Positions 16,890 through 26,087 of a stretch of 64,000 bases of DNA are shown piece by piece. The DNA is from Inconstantimicrobium porci. GTDB lineage: Bacteria; Bacillota; Clostridia; Clostridiales; Clostridiaceae. Within the stretch, counting starts at the first letter, position 1; each line of letters starts with the position of its first letter. The position numbers were made by a program, and so were the translations under genes. The notes below the pieces were generated by a model that was not told where the DNA came from, searched no databases, and was given only the letters and a program-made list of their open reading frames with translations. Location of the stretch: NCBI RefSeq assembly GCF_009696465.1, contig NZ_VULX01000002.1, positions 62,001-126,000 of the forward strand. Direction: 5' to 3'.

Positions 16890-17729
16890 TTGAGCAGTCT
16901 AAATGATTTAAATAAAAAGATATCTTTAGAGATAGCTTTAGTTAAGCATAATGATATAACTGATGTTAATAAGGTAAAGGAAATTAAAAATGATATGTAC
17001 CAGAAAGCATCTCTTGTATTTCTTCACAACTTAAAAATTCTTATAATGATAGAATCAACACAGAAGAAACTGGCAAAGAAGATTGGAATTTCTGAAGACC
17101 TGCTTTCAAAATACAAGTCAGGTGCAGCTTTTCCTTCTATAGAAACTCTGTTATATATTTCAGAAATATATAATATCAAGCTAAATGATTTTCTTACAAA
17201 GCCTTTAAGTATTAATGATTTCTCTTCAGATAACAACGATCCTGACAACTCAATATTTGAAGATAAGTATTATGCATATTTTCTTGTAACAAATATAGGA
17301 AAAAAAGGTGTAATTCATGAGGGAACATTATCTTTTGATGAAAACAGAGTAAATTTTAAAATATTAAAAAATACAAATATACTTAAAAGTTTTGATGGAT
17401 TATATCATAAAACTGGAAGAATAATTTCTATTGAACTCAAAAGCAACGAAGATGGAAATGCTTATATAAATATGATTAAACCAAGCCTTAACAAGAAAAA
17501 GTATGTAGGTGGAATTGCTCTATTAATGCTTCCATCTGACGCTAACAGCAAACCATGCTGTCAAAAGATTATCATTAGTAAATATAAGATAAACAGATCC
17601 GACTATAATTCTGATCTTTTAGATTTCTTAAAATTTCATAATAAAAATTATGAAGCTGATAGTATGAAGCTTTCAGTCAGTGATGATGAAATCATATATA
17701 ACTTTCTTCAAAGTAATTTTTCTTCTTAA
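16890..17729 (+). CDS. XRE-family transcriptional regulator
   Basis: A 279-aa protein with an N-terminal extension and then a Cro/CI helix-turn-helix: TQKKLAKKIGISEDLLSKYK and SGAAFPSIETLLYISEIYNI. The C-terminal 170 residues are a domain I do not recognise. Start TTG at 16890 is preferred because AAGAGGTG lies seven bases before it; another TTG at 16884 is too close. The palindrome at 16852-16870 is a plausible self-operator. It is divergent from the Nudix/GNAT cluster. Confidence 0.85.
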   Translation: MSSLNDLNKKISLEIALVKHNDITDVNKVKEIKNDMYQKASLVFLHNLKILIMIESTQKKLAKKIGISEDLLSKYKSGAAFPSIETLLYISEIYNIKLNDFLTKPLSINDFSSDNNDPDNSIFEDKYYAYFLVTNIGKKGVIHEGTLSFDENRVNFKILKNTNILKSFDGLYHKTGRIISIELKSNEDGNAYINMIKPSLNKKKYVGGIALLMLPSDANSKPCCQKIIISKYKINRSDYNSDLLDFLKFHNKNYEADSMKLSVSDDEIIYNFLQSNFSS

Positions 17730-18045
17730 ATCTTCTTTTTCCATACCTTTTAGCTGCTTCTTTATAAGCAGCTTTATTTACTTTATAATTACTTTTATCC
17801 ACAAACGACTTGCTTACATAACGATACAGCATGTTAGGATTACAGATTAAGTATCGTTCTGATCCATAGTTTTCCTGTACGTCTATGCTTTTTTTCTTTT
17901 TCAAAGACAGCTCATCTTTATTTATAACTTCTTTGCACTCTTCTTGTCTATTAACTTTAGATGCTTTACTTATAGAATTAGACGTATATTCAAGCACTTT
18001 ATTAATCCTGCCGAAATCCACAAAACCACTTCCTTTATATTCCAT
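17692..18045 (-). CDS. Small basic hypothetical protein, 117 aa
   Basis: I do not recognise this protein. It is rich in Lys, Ser and Tyr, with a basic C-terminus (KEAAKRYGKRRFKKKNYF), and has no signal peptide. Its 3' end overlaps the end of the convergent XRE gene by 38 bases. The upstream ribosome binding site is weak at the ATG; an internal GTG (VDFGRINK) follows AAAGGAAG and may be the true start. Codon use is normal for the region. It could still be spurious. Confidence 0.5.
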   Translation of the reverse strand: MEYKGSGFVDFGRINKVLEYTSNSISKASKVNRQEECKEVINKDELSLKKKKSIDVQENYGSERYLICNPNMLYRYVSKSFVDKSNYKVNKAAYKEAAKRYGKRRFKKKNYFEESYI

Positions 18046-18144
18046 TTATATCAAGAAGTATACTCTTTCTTTTGCTGTTTGTAAATATATGTAAGTTATT
18101 TTTGTGTGTCGCCTTTTCCATAATTCCATATTTCTTAACAAAAA

Positions 18145-18184
18145 AACTGTCAGATTAACAGCTTTTACTGTTAATCTGACAGTT
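18145..18184. terminator. Perfect 17-bp hairpin, probable bidirectional terminator
   Basis: AACTGTCAGATTAACAG and its exact complement flank a six-base loop, with A and T runs on either side. It lies between two minus-strand hypothetical genes, past the stop of the one at 18220. Confidence 0.8.
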
Positions 18185-18219
18185 CTCCATTACTTAATTT
18201 ATATATTCTAATCTATCTT

Positions 18220-18663
18220 CTATTCATCCATCATCCACTGATCTAGAATTCTGAACTCTTCTACATTCTTAAACTCTATAATTTCCTGCAACTTGCTAAG
18301 TTCAGAATACTTCTTACTATCGCCAACAACCTTATATTCCTTAGTATCCTCTTTACTACATATAAGAATAATTATCTTATCTCTATCTCTGCTTCTCTCA
18401 GCAAAAATAAGCCCTATAATCATTGATTTATTGTAGTTCTTACCATAGTTAATTCTGCAGTATGTACTTTTATCAAGTTTTATTGCATACTCAGGATATT
18501 CGTTCATGCTGCATTTTTCACTATATCTAATTATATTTTCTAAAAAACTGAATAAGCCATAATCTTTTTCAGTAAAATTACACCACTCAACTTCTCCATT
18601 TTTCGTTCTAGCCTTTAATGACTCAATTAATTTAATGCAAAATTCATTTTGTTCTGGACACAT
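18220..18663 (-). CDS. Hypothetical protein, 147 aa
   Basis: I do not recognise this soluble protein. It is mixed alpha/beta in character, with three cysteines near the N-terminus (CPEQNEFC and EWCNF). The ATG at 18663 is preferred because AGAGGGAGAG lies six bases before it; a TTG two codons upstream is the alternative. A strong terminator follows at 18145-18184. It sits downstream of the bacteriocin operon, but a 150-base gap suggests its own transcript. Confidence 0.65.
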   Translation of the reverse strand: MCPEQNEFCIKLIESLKARTKNGEVEWCNFTEKDYGLFSFLENIIRYSEKCSMNEYPEYAIKLDKSTYCRINYGKNYNKSMIIGLIFAERSRDRDKIIILICSKEDTKEYKVVGDSKKYSELSKLQEIIEFKNVEEFRILDQWMMDE

Positions 18664-18822
18664 ATTCAACTCTCCCTCTATTCTACTATATTAATTTTCT
18701 CGATATAATAAAATAAAACTTTATGATATATATTAATCCAGTAAACTCACCTTTATCCTATATCTATAAGCATCATAGCAAAATCTATACATAATATTCC
18801 AAAACATTAAATTGATATTTAT

Positions 18823-19308
18823 TTAAAAAATGCTATAACTATAACCAGTTAATTTATACATCCCATGAAACTTATTGCTTTTAACATTTATGATGTATCC
18901 ATTATCAGATTTCACAATCATCATCTTACTTGTTTTCTCGCCGCTTTTAACTGTAAAAGATTTGATAACATCATAATCTGAATTAAGAATCTCTACAATT
19001 ATTTCACCCTCAGGTTTCTCTTTTGTAAAATATGAACAACCTTTAAGTTCATCTATAGTAGCTGGAATTTTCACAAAATTATTACTATCTGGGTTTTCTT
19101 TACCTGATAATGAGTCAATATTTATCTTTACAAGATCATACTTATCTTTATTGTCAACATTCTCTCTAGGTGGACTACTTTGCTCATCAAGATACTGAAG
19201 ACCATTCCCCCCTATATATTGTCTATTATTGTACATTAAGAGTCCCTTGATTCCCAAAGCAATTATGATAACAGCTATGATTAGTAAAATAATTCTTTTT
19301 TTTCTCAT
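18823..19308 (-). CDS. Membrane-anchored accessory protein of the bacteriocin operon
   Basis: A 161-aa protein with one N-terminal membrane helix (IILLIIAVIIIALGIKGLLM) behind KKR and an extracellular part of about 135 residues. The family is not recognised. It overlaps the ATPase gene by four bases (ATGA) and has an AGGAGATTG site, so it is translated with the bacteriocin transporter operon. An immunity or transport-accessory role is inferred from that context only. Confidence 0.7.
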   Translation of the reverse strand: MRKKRIILLIIAVIIIALGIKGLLMYNNRQYIGGNGLQYLDEQSSPPRENVDNKDKYDLVKINIDSLSGKENPDSNNFVKIPATIDELKGCSYFTKEKPEGEIIVEILNSDYDVIKSFTVKSGEKTSKMMIVKSDNGYIINVKSNKFHGMYKLTGYSYSIF

Positions 19309-19982
19309 TTTTCAATCTCCTTTACCATACCATCTTCAATATACACAATCTTCTTACACATACTTCCTACTCTTTCATCATGAGTAATTATAATAATAGT
19401 CTTTCCTTCATCATTAAGTTTCTTAAATACCTTCATTATTTCATCACTATTCTTCCTATCAAGTGCTCCTGTAGGCTCATCTGCCAAAATTATATCTGGT
19501 GAATTAACAAGTGCTCTTGCTATAGCTGCTCTCTGATTCTGACCTCCTGACAGCTCTTTAGGTAACTTGTTCTTCTTATCTTCAATTCCCATTATCTTTA
19601 ATAAATATTCTATCCTCTTTTTCTTTTCTTTTGATGAGACATGTGCATAATCAAGTGGTACCTTAACATTCTGGAATATAGTATAATCATCAATCAATGC
19701 AAAATTCTGAACAACAAAGCCAACATGACTGTTCCTGTACTTTGCAAGTTTAGCATCCTTTAATGAATCTGTTTTTTCACCATTAAATATATATTCTCCT
19801 TCAGTAGGTTTATCTAAAAAACCAAGAATATTTAATAGTGTAGATTTACCTGAACCTGATGGTCCCATTATTGCAAGGAAATCGCCTTTGTCCACATTTA
19901 AGTTAATGCCTCTTAAAGCTTTTACTTCATTTTCTCCACACCCATAAGTCTTTTTAATATTTTTTATTTCAATTAAACTCAT
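19305..19982 (-). CDS. ABC transporter ATPase (MacB/LolD type) of the bacteriocin operon
   Basis: A 225-aa nucleotide-binding subunit with Walker A GPSGSGKSTLLN, Q-loop VVQNFALI, signature LSGGQNQRAAIARAL, Walker B IILADEPTGALD and switch histidine ITHD. It drives the two FtsX-like permeases encoded just upstream. The start codon overlaps the stop of the second permease (TAATG). Such ATPase-permease sets accompany lactococcin-972-type bacteriocins and serve export or self-protection. Confidence 0.92.
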   Translation of the reverse strand: MSLIEIKNIKKTYGCGENEVKALRGINLNVDKGDFLAIMGPSGSGKSTLLNILGFLDKPTEGEYIFNGEKTDSLKDAKLAKYRNSHVGFVVQNFALIDDYTIFQNVKVPLDYAHVSSKEKKKRIEYLLKIMGIEDKKNKLPKELSGGQNQRAAIARALVNSPDIILADEPTGALDRKNSDEIMKVFKKLNDEGKTIIIITHDERVGSMCKKIVYIEDGMVKEIEK

Positions 19983-21259
19983 TATTCACTTAACCCCCTT
20001 ACAACATCATTAACCTGAAGTTTCTTAAGTTTTCTGCATGGTACATAAGATATAATAATAACCAGTATTAAATAAATCACAAAAATAACTATAAACACTC
20101 TGCTGTCATAATCATGGCCATCATTCATCATCAATTTCTTATACTCTATATAAGAACCTATAAGCGTTCCTATTCCTAAATATATAACTACTGAATATAT
20201 ATTTCTAAGAATAATATCTTTTTTTGATGCTCCACATAAAAGATGTGTACCATACTCAATTCTTTTATCTTTTATACTGTTTAGCTGTACAGTAATTATG
20301 CCGAAAGCAATAAAAAGTAAAATAACTAAATTAAGAAGAAGTGCTGCTTTTAAGTCTTTTCTTGTAAAGTTAATTAAATTCTGTTTTTCTTTTTGCATGC
20401 TTATAAGATTAAAGCTGTACAATCCAAGAGTATCACTTATACTTCTTATTTCTTCAGCTGACTTGTTCTTATTAGAAGTTATTAAATTAATTGAAGAAAG
20501 CCATGGCATTACTTTCTCATTACAATTTTCTGATGATTTTATATCTTGTATAGGGCATATTACCTTATCATCAAGAGTTTCAATTCCAGAACGATCAAAC
20601 ATATATTGATACCTATCAAGAATTCCTACTACCTTCAGCTTTTTAAGACTCATTGAATTACGATAATCAAAATGCTCAAATTCATCACCTATCTTATAAA
20701 TACCTTTATAATCTGCTCCTAATAAAATTGGATATACATCTTCACTATCAAAATCTTCTTTCTTTAATGTTCTACCATTTTCAATATTAAATGGAAAATT
20801 TGATGCATATGAGTTATCAACATATAATGCTTTAATATCACTGAATTTTCCTTGTACACTATCTATAGGGTTTAATACATACTTTCCTTTATCTGTTGGA
20901 TTACTATAAAATTTATCTTTATCTGTAAACTTTTCTATAATTATATTTGAAAAGTTATATGATACTACAGTTCCATTATTTAATGTTTTTAGTTTTTTAT
21001 ATAAAGAAAATATCTTCTCACCCTTATCAGGATCTTTATCTATATTTTTTTCTTTTCTAAAACTATCGCTATATGAAATACTATACATATCATTTCTATT
21101 AAGTGTATTCTTTGATTTTGTATATAAATCATAAGCCTTTATGCTCTGTAATATACCTGGCGATAAAATACATGTTCCTATAGCTGTCTGCAATATTATA
21201 AGAATAAGGATAAGAGGTTTCTTTACCATTTCATTAACTGCATATTTTAAATTATTCAT
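19982..21259 (-). CDS. FtsX-like ABC permease 2 of the bacteriocin operon
   Basis: A 425-aa membrane protein: one N-terminal helix, a large extracellular domain (about 45-290), then three helices (LLNLVILLFIAFGIITVQL and two more) in the MacB/FtsX layout. The cytoplasmic motif GASKKDIILRN between helices is typical. The ATG at 21259 follows GAGGTGATAGAA; a GTG three codons upstream is within the site. It overlaps the first permease gene and the ATPase gene, forming one operon. Confidence 0.85.
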   Translation of the reverse strand: MNNLKYAVNEMVKKPLILILIILQTAIGTCILSPGILQSIKAYDLYTKSKNTLNRNDMYSISYSDSFRKEKNIDKDPDKGEKIFSLYKKLKTLNNGTVVSYNFSNIIIEKFTDKDKFYSNPTDKGKYVLNPIDSVQGKFSDIKALYVDNSYASNFPFNIENGRTLKKEDFDSEDVYPILLGADYKGIYKIGDEFEHFDYRNSMSLKKLKVVGILDRYQYMFDRSGIETLDDKVICPIQDIKSSENCNEKVMPWLSSINLITSNKNKSAEEIRSISDTLGLYSFNLISMQKEKQNLINFTRKDLKAALLLNLVILLFIAFGIITVQLNSIKDKRIEYGTHLLCGASKKDIILRNIYSVVIYLGIGTLIGSYIEYKKLMMNDGHDYDSRVFIVIFVIYLILVIIISYVPCRKLKKLQVNDVVRGLSE

Positions 21260-21264
21260 TTCTA

Positions 21265-22287
21265 TCACCTCATCATCTCTGCTGGCTGAACCTTTACAGC
21301 TTTAATTATAGGTACAATAGCACTTATCAGTCCTGAGAAAAATGTTATTAAGAACACACATATCATTGTTGCAAAATATAGATGAACATATCCGTCAGCA
21401 GCATAAGTTACTGCTAAAAATATTACATATCCTGCTACAAACGATAATATGCTTGTCAAAGAAAGTTCAAGTAGAATTTCAAGAGATATCCTGACTCTTG
21501 TTGCTCCCATTGATCTCTTGATTGCAATTTCTTTTATTCTCTTTTTGATCCAATATGATGTTATAAGAAGAATATTAATAACTAATAAAGCTATTACCTT
21601 TAGCATATCTGCAACAATTTCTTTATAACTATTTTTAAGCTTGTCCGATAACGGACTTTCATACCTTGGTGGCAATTCATTAACAGTAATATCATCATTT
21701 TTATATTGTGATACTATATTAGAAAATATTTTTTTAGTGTTTGCTGCTGCATCTATTGTCATATCATCAGTCATTATAGTGCTATCTTTTTTCATATAAT
21801 AATCAAGATTATAATAAATCCTATAATCATAATATGATTCTTCCTTGGAATCCCCTATAACTCCAATTACCTTATAATAATCATTGTTTAAGTAATAGTA
21901 ATTCTCACCATTTTTCTTTTCTATATTTCCCTGAAGTTCCTTTCCAATAACAATAAACTTATTACCTTTGCAGAAATCATTTTCATTAAAAAATCTTCCT
22001 TTTACTATAGGCGGAATCCTTTTCAATTTACCCTTTAAATATATTGCTCTAGCCATATTAGCATCTTCTTTTGTTAGTAATAAATAATCATCATTTATAT
22101 TAGTTAGATGATTTTTAAGATTTTCATCACCATTTACATTTATTCTAAAGTTAACAGCATCAAAGCTCAAGAAATCGTTACCAAAAGAATTAATGCTTAT
22201 ATCTTTCTGAATAAGATAAACAGTAGTGGCTGAAAAAAACGACACTGCTATAAATATGATGATTAAGTATATATTTTTCTTTATCAT
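21265..22287 (-). CDS. FtsX-like ABC permease 1 of the bacteriocin operon
   Basis: A 340-aa permease with an N-terminal helix, an extracellular domain (about 35-225), and three C-terminal helices. KRSMGATRVRISLEILLELS is the usual cytoplasmic loop of this family. The end (IIKAVKVQPAEMMR) is also typical. Start ATG at 22287 follows TAGGAGTG. The bacteriocin precursor gene ends 54 bases upstream, so the operon reads precursor, permease 1, permease 2, ATPase, anchored protein. Confidence 0.87.
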   Translation of the reverse strand: MIKKNIYLIIIFIAVSFFSATTVYLIQKDISINSFGNDFLSFDAVNFRINVNGDENLKNHLTNINDDYLLLTKEDANMARAIYLKGKLKRIPPIVKGRFFNENDFCKGNKFIVIGKELQGNIEKKNGENYYYLNNDYYKVIGVIGDSKEESYYDYRIYYNLDYYMKKDSTIMTDDMTIDAAANTKKIFSNIVSQYKNDDITVNELPPRYESPLSDKLKNSYKEIVADMLKVIALLVINILLITSYWIKKRIKEIAIKRSMGATRVRISLEILLELSLTSILSFVAGYVIFLAVTYAADGYVHLYFATMICVFLITFFSGLISAIVPIIKAVKVQPAEMMR

Positions 22288-22341
22288 ATTTATCACTCCT
22301 ACTTGCTATTTTAATATGTATATAAGGCTCCAGATTTTAAT

Positions 22342-22635
22342 TTAAAAATTGTATTCTTGGTGTGAAGTAGAATCTTTATAGCCAAAAGATCCTTGCCATC
22401 CTTTTACGTCCCTAGTTCTAACATGTCCCCAACCGCTTTGCCATCCGCTTGAATCTACTCCTGTTCTTACCATCGCTTCGACTGTATAGTGTTCATGCTC
22501 AGCCCATGCATAATGATAATTACCTGAACCATATAAATGTCCAACTAGTCCATCATATGCATATGCAGCTGTTGGTATGCAAAAAGCTCCTATTAAACTT
22601 AATGTAACAATTCTTTTTTTTATGGTATTTTTAAT
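22342..22635 (-). CDS. Lactococcin-972-type bacteriocin precursor with an AUU start
   Basis: A 97-codon frame with no ATG, GTG or TTG start. An in-frame TGA lies six codons before ATT at 22633-22635, which follows AAAGGGGAG at normal spacing. The product has a signal peptide (KKRIVTLSLIGAFCIPTAAY, cleavage near AYA-YDG). The mature part of about 70 residues is rich in Tyr, Trp, Gly, His and Ser (SGWQSGWGHVRTRDVKGWQG, ending YNF), which resembles lactococcin 972. Relatives block septum formation by binding lipid II. The gene heads an ABC operon typical of this class. AUU may be a rare start or a damaged ATG. Confidence 0.75.
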   Translation of the reverse strand: MKNTIKKRIVTLSLIGAFCIPTAAYAYDGLVGHLYGSGNYHYAWAEHEHYTVEAMVRTGVDSSGWQSGWGHVRTRDVKGWQGSFGYKDSTSHQEYNF

Positions 22636-22846
22636 ATTACCACTCCCCTTTCAATACAAGTATATCTTTTTTTTACTTTTTTTCAATTATTATCAAAAAT
22701 TTTTTAATATAAATATTTCATTCATAATTCAAAAATTTTCAATTATATTCTTCATTACTTCTTTATGTGAAATTATACCACTTTTAGGTTATTTTGTATT
22801 GAAAATTTAATATTATATAATAAGTTTAAAAATGAGGTGGTGTAAC

Positions 22847-23749
22847 ATGAAAAACATATTTATAAATGATAACCATCAGATTAGAAGTGGTTGGAAAATT
22901 GTTATTGCTTTATTAAGCATATTTCTTGTTGTTCCTATCATATTAGGAACACTACTATTACCTATATTCGCATTATGTGGATTTAATACTTCAGATAGGT
23001 ATACTTTAAGTCAGATAAGTATATACATTCAGGAAATCATTACAATTATAATTCCAATAATATTGTGGAAATTACTTGATAAAAAGAACCTTACTGAACT
23101 TGGTCTGCCTTCTATAAAAAATAATCATCAAAACTTTATATATGGTCTTTTATTCGGTGCTCTTTCATTAACAGCCGCAGCTATTATTATTTTATGTACA
23201 AATTCTTCTATACTTAAAGGAAGCTTATTAAAACCAAACTTTTCATTACCAATCCTTACTGCTCTTATATTGTACATCTTAGTTGGCTTTTCTGAAGAAA
23301 TCTTATGCAGAGGTTACTTTCTATCAGTACTGAAACAATGTAAAAATAAATACGTACCTTACATGGGATCAGCAGTAATCTTTGCATTAATGCATTCATT
23401 AAATCCAGGTATAAGTGTATTATCATATATTAATTTATTTTTATTTGGACTTTTTGCAGCATATGCTGTATATAAAACTAAAAGTATATGGCTTGGAATT
23501 GGTTTTCATATTACATGGAACTTTTTTCAAGGAAACGTATGGGGATTTCTTGTCAGTGGCACTACCAACAAAGATTCTATATACACTATACAGGTACTAA
23601 ATAAGAACATCATTAACGGCGGTGATTTTGGTCCAGAAGGTGGACTTGCTGTAACTCTAATACTTATACTATTAATTATTATGCTTTATAAATTTGTACC
23701 AATAAAAAAAGAAGCAGAGAATGATGACTATCTCACTAATACGCTTTAA
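22847..23749 (+). CDS. CPBP-family intramembrane protease
   Basis: A 300-aa polytopic protein of the CAAX protease/bacteriocin-processing (CPBP, Abi) family. All three motif sets are present: GFSEEILCRGYFL (EExxxR), FALMHSLNPG (FxxxH) and GFHITWNFFQG (HxxxN). Such proteins often give bacteriocin immunity or process peptides. It is divergent from the lactococcin-972-type operon, so it may protect the producer, which is inference. Start ATG at 22847 follows GAGGTGG; an earlier ATG at 22832 lies before that site. Confidence 0.87.
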   Translation: MKNIFINDNHQIRSGWKIVIALLSIFLVVPIILGTLLLPIFALCGFNTSDRYTLSQISIYIQEIITIIIPIILWKLLDKKNLTELGLPSIKNNHQNFIYGLLFGALSLTAAAIIILCTNSSILKGSLLKPNFSLPILTALILYILVGFSEEILCRGYFLSVLKQCKNKYVPYMGSAVIFALMHSLNPGISVLSYINLFLFGLFAAYAVYKTKSIWLGIGFHITWNFFQGNVWGFLVSGTTNKDSIYTIQVLNKNIINGGDFGPEGGLAVTLILILLIIMLYKFVPIKKEAENDDYLTNTL

Positions 23750-24282
23750 TATCAATTGTGTACTCAGTGTAATAAAAGGGATTTTGTAGATTATGTCACA
23801 GGTCAAAAGTCACAGGTCACAGATAAGGATGAAACTTCTTCACAGCAGTTTCCTTGATAATAAATTCAGCTTAACTGTGATCTGATAACTATGAACTCTA
23901 TGACAAATCTCAGTTTGTCTATAAGAATTATATGCTACAAAAAATCATTATTTTGCTGTATTCATATCTTTTATAGTTTCTTCTCCATAAGATAAAACTT
24001 TCCTTTTAATCACAACACTATTTCTCTATAATTTATTATACTTTTATCTTATATCTTTTTAATTAAAATCAAGCAAATTCAATGCATTTACAATAATGTC
24101 ACTTTTACTTCAACAAAAAGCTTTGCCAATAACTTATTTTTCCAAATCAATGATTATTTGTTTAATTGAAGTTATACCACGAAACATATCTATCCTTGTA
24201 TAGAACTTTTTATAGCTCTCTATGTTTCTCAATATATCAATTAACATCAAAATAAATCATTTTGTAATTACATAAATAATAA
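23750..24282. other. 533-base gap without a gene
   Basis: No plausible coding frame or RNA is visible. It holds an 11-base direct repeat, GTCACAGGTCA, at 23795-23805 and 23809-23819, with similar CACCTGTGAC-like words near 48440. The rest is featureless AT-rich sequence between two gene ends. I see no clear terminator. Confidence 0.5.
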
Positions 24283-26064
24283 TTATTTATACCATTTACT
24301 CTGCAAATTGTACATTTCTCTATACTTTCCCTCTTGATTAATTAAACTTTCATGTGTTCCTTGCTGAACAATTCTCCCCTTATCTAATACAATAATTCTA
24401 TCAGCTAATTTCGCTGATCCGAGTCTATGCGTAACTATAAATGATGTTTTATCTTTAGATATTTTTTGGAACTTATTATATAGTTTTGTTTCTTCAATTG
24501 GATCTATTGCAGCTGTTGGTTCATCAAGAATTATCATATTATGTAATTTATAAAAACCTCTTGCTAAAGCTACTCTCTGCCATTGACCACCTGATAACTC
24601 CACTCCATCAAATTCGCGTGAAAGCATTGTATCATATCCATCCGAAAAATCAACCTTTCTCATCTCTAAATCAGCCTCTTTAGCAGCACTCCTTACTCTT
24701 TTTTCATTTACATCTGATATTGTATCACTTATTACGATGTTCTCTTTCAACGTCATTTTATACCTTTGATACTTTTGAAATACACCTGATATAATACTGG
24801 ATAAACTCTTTATTGAAACCTCTTTAGTATTATATCCTGCTATTTCTACATCTCCATTACTGGGAATGTAAAGACCTATCAAAATTTTAATTAACGTACT
24901 CTTTCCTGACCCATTCTCTCCAACAAGTGCTATAGTTTCACCTGGATTGACATATAGATTAATGTCAGCAAGTGCATCTGAAGTCGTTCCTGGATAAGTA
25001 AATGAAACATTATCTAATCTGATAGACGGATCATCATTTATTACTGCATCTTTTCCAGTACGTTCTTCTGCACTTAAAAATCTTATTAAATTATTCTGAG
25101 TACCTATATGCTGCATAATACTACTTATATGTTTACATATAAGTTCCTGCATCCTATTTACAAATGTTATTAAAACACCACATACAGCTCCAAAAGCACC
25201 AATTGAAATATATTTTTTAAGCATACTATCTATAAGAATGAATAGTACAATAATATAACCGCTTAACGTAAAAAGCTTTAAGCAGATTTCTATTTTAATA
25301 ACCCTCTTTTGAATCTTCAATGTGTATTCATTATATTTACTTAATGATTCTTTATATAATTTCATAAAATAGCCTGCACACCCTAATGATCTTGTTTCTT
25401 TATAATACTCCTTATCTATTAAACATCTTTCATAATATTTAAATTGTCGTCGTATTGGTGCAATTTCATCCTCTAAGTTTGTAAAAAGCTTTATTTTTAT
25501 GACTTGAGATATCATTATTGGAAAGAATATTAATGCTATTGATATCACAAGAACTGGCCTCAATTTATATAAATATATACCTATAAATACGAAGTATGGT
25601 ATGTAAAACATACTTACTACTAATATCATTCTCACAATAAAAATACCACTTTCGGTACCCTCTTCTGCTTTATTTATATCATCTAGAAAAAGTGGATTTT
25701 CAAAATCAGTCGGATTAATTTTAGAGCTTTTTATATTAATCTTTTCTCTAATCTTTCCTTCAACTTTTGTACTAAAATCATCACCTATAAAATTCATAAC
25801 TCCATTAGCAGCCTGATATGATATTAAGCATATACCTAAAAATAATAATTCTAGACAAACTCCATAAAAAGTGCACGTTTTGTTGAAAAACTTCTCTATA
25901 GAATCAAGAAAATTATTCATGGTTACAGTATTCATAGTTGATAAAGCTGCTGTTAATAGACTAACAATGCAGAAAAAGCCAAAATATAAGGGACATGCTT
26001 TTACCACCATGGGAATCATAGTTTTTATTATATCAATTATTTTAATCTTGCCACTTTTATTCAT
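24283..26064 (-). CDS. ABC exporter, fused membrane and ATPase domains (second of pair)
   Basis: A 593-aa half-transporter. Residues 1-320 hold about six membrane helices. The ATPase follows with Walker A LVGENGSGKSTLIKIL, signature ELSGGQWQRVALARG, Walker B MIILDEPTAAIDP and switch histidine VTHR. Start ATG at 26064 is preferred with AGAAGG upstream. It lies 24 bases after a similar exporter and the two probably form a heterodimer. Proteins of this type export or detoxify peptides or lipids. No cargo peptide gene is visible beside them. Confidence 0.88.
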   Translation of the reverse strand: MNKSGKIKIIDIIKTMIPMVVKACPLYFGFFCIVSLLTAALSTMNTVTMNNFLDSIEKFFNKTCTFYGVCLELLFLGICLISYQAANGVMNFIGDDFSTKVEGKIREKINIKSSKINPTDFENPLFLDDINKAEEGTESGIFIVRMILVVSMFYIPYFVFIGIYLYKLRPVLVISIALIFFPIMISQVIKIKLFTNLEDEIAPIRRQFKYYERCLIDKEYYKETRSLGCAGYFMKLYKESLSKYNEYTLKIQKRVIKIEICLKLFTLSGYIIVLFILIDSMLKKYISIGAFGAVCGVLITFVNRMQELICKHISSIMQHIGTQNNLIRFLSAEERTGKDAVINDDPSIRLDNVSFTYPGTTSDALADINLYVNPGETIALVGENGSGKSTLIKILIGLYIPSNGDVEIAGYNTKEVSIKSLSSIISGVFQKYQRYKMTLKENIVISDTISDVNEKRVRSAAKEADLEMRKVDFSDGYDTMLSREFDGVELSGGQWQRVALARGFYKLHNMIILDEPTAAIDPIEETKLYNKFQKISKDKTSFIVTHRLGSAKLADRIIVLDKGRIVQQGTHESLINQEGKYREMYNLQSKWYK

Positions 26065-26087
26065 AATTATCATACCTTCTATATACT

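Noticed and set aside
23795-23819. Short direct repeat as an attachment site
   Set aside because: Two 11-base copies a few bases apart, with no integrase or matching distant copy bounding an element.
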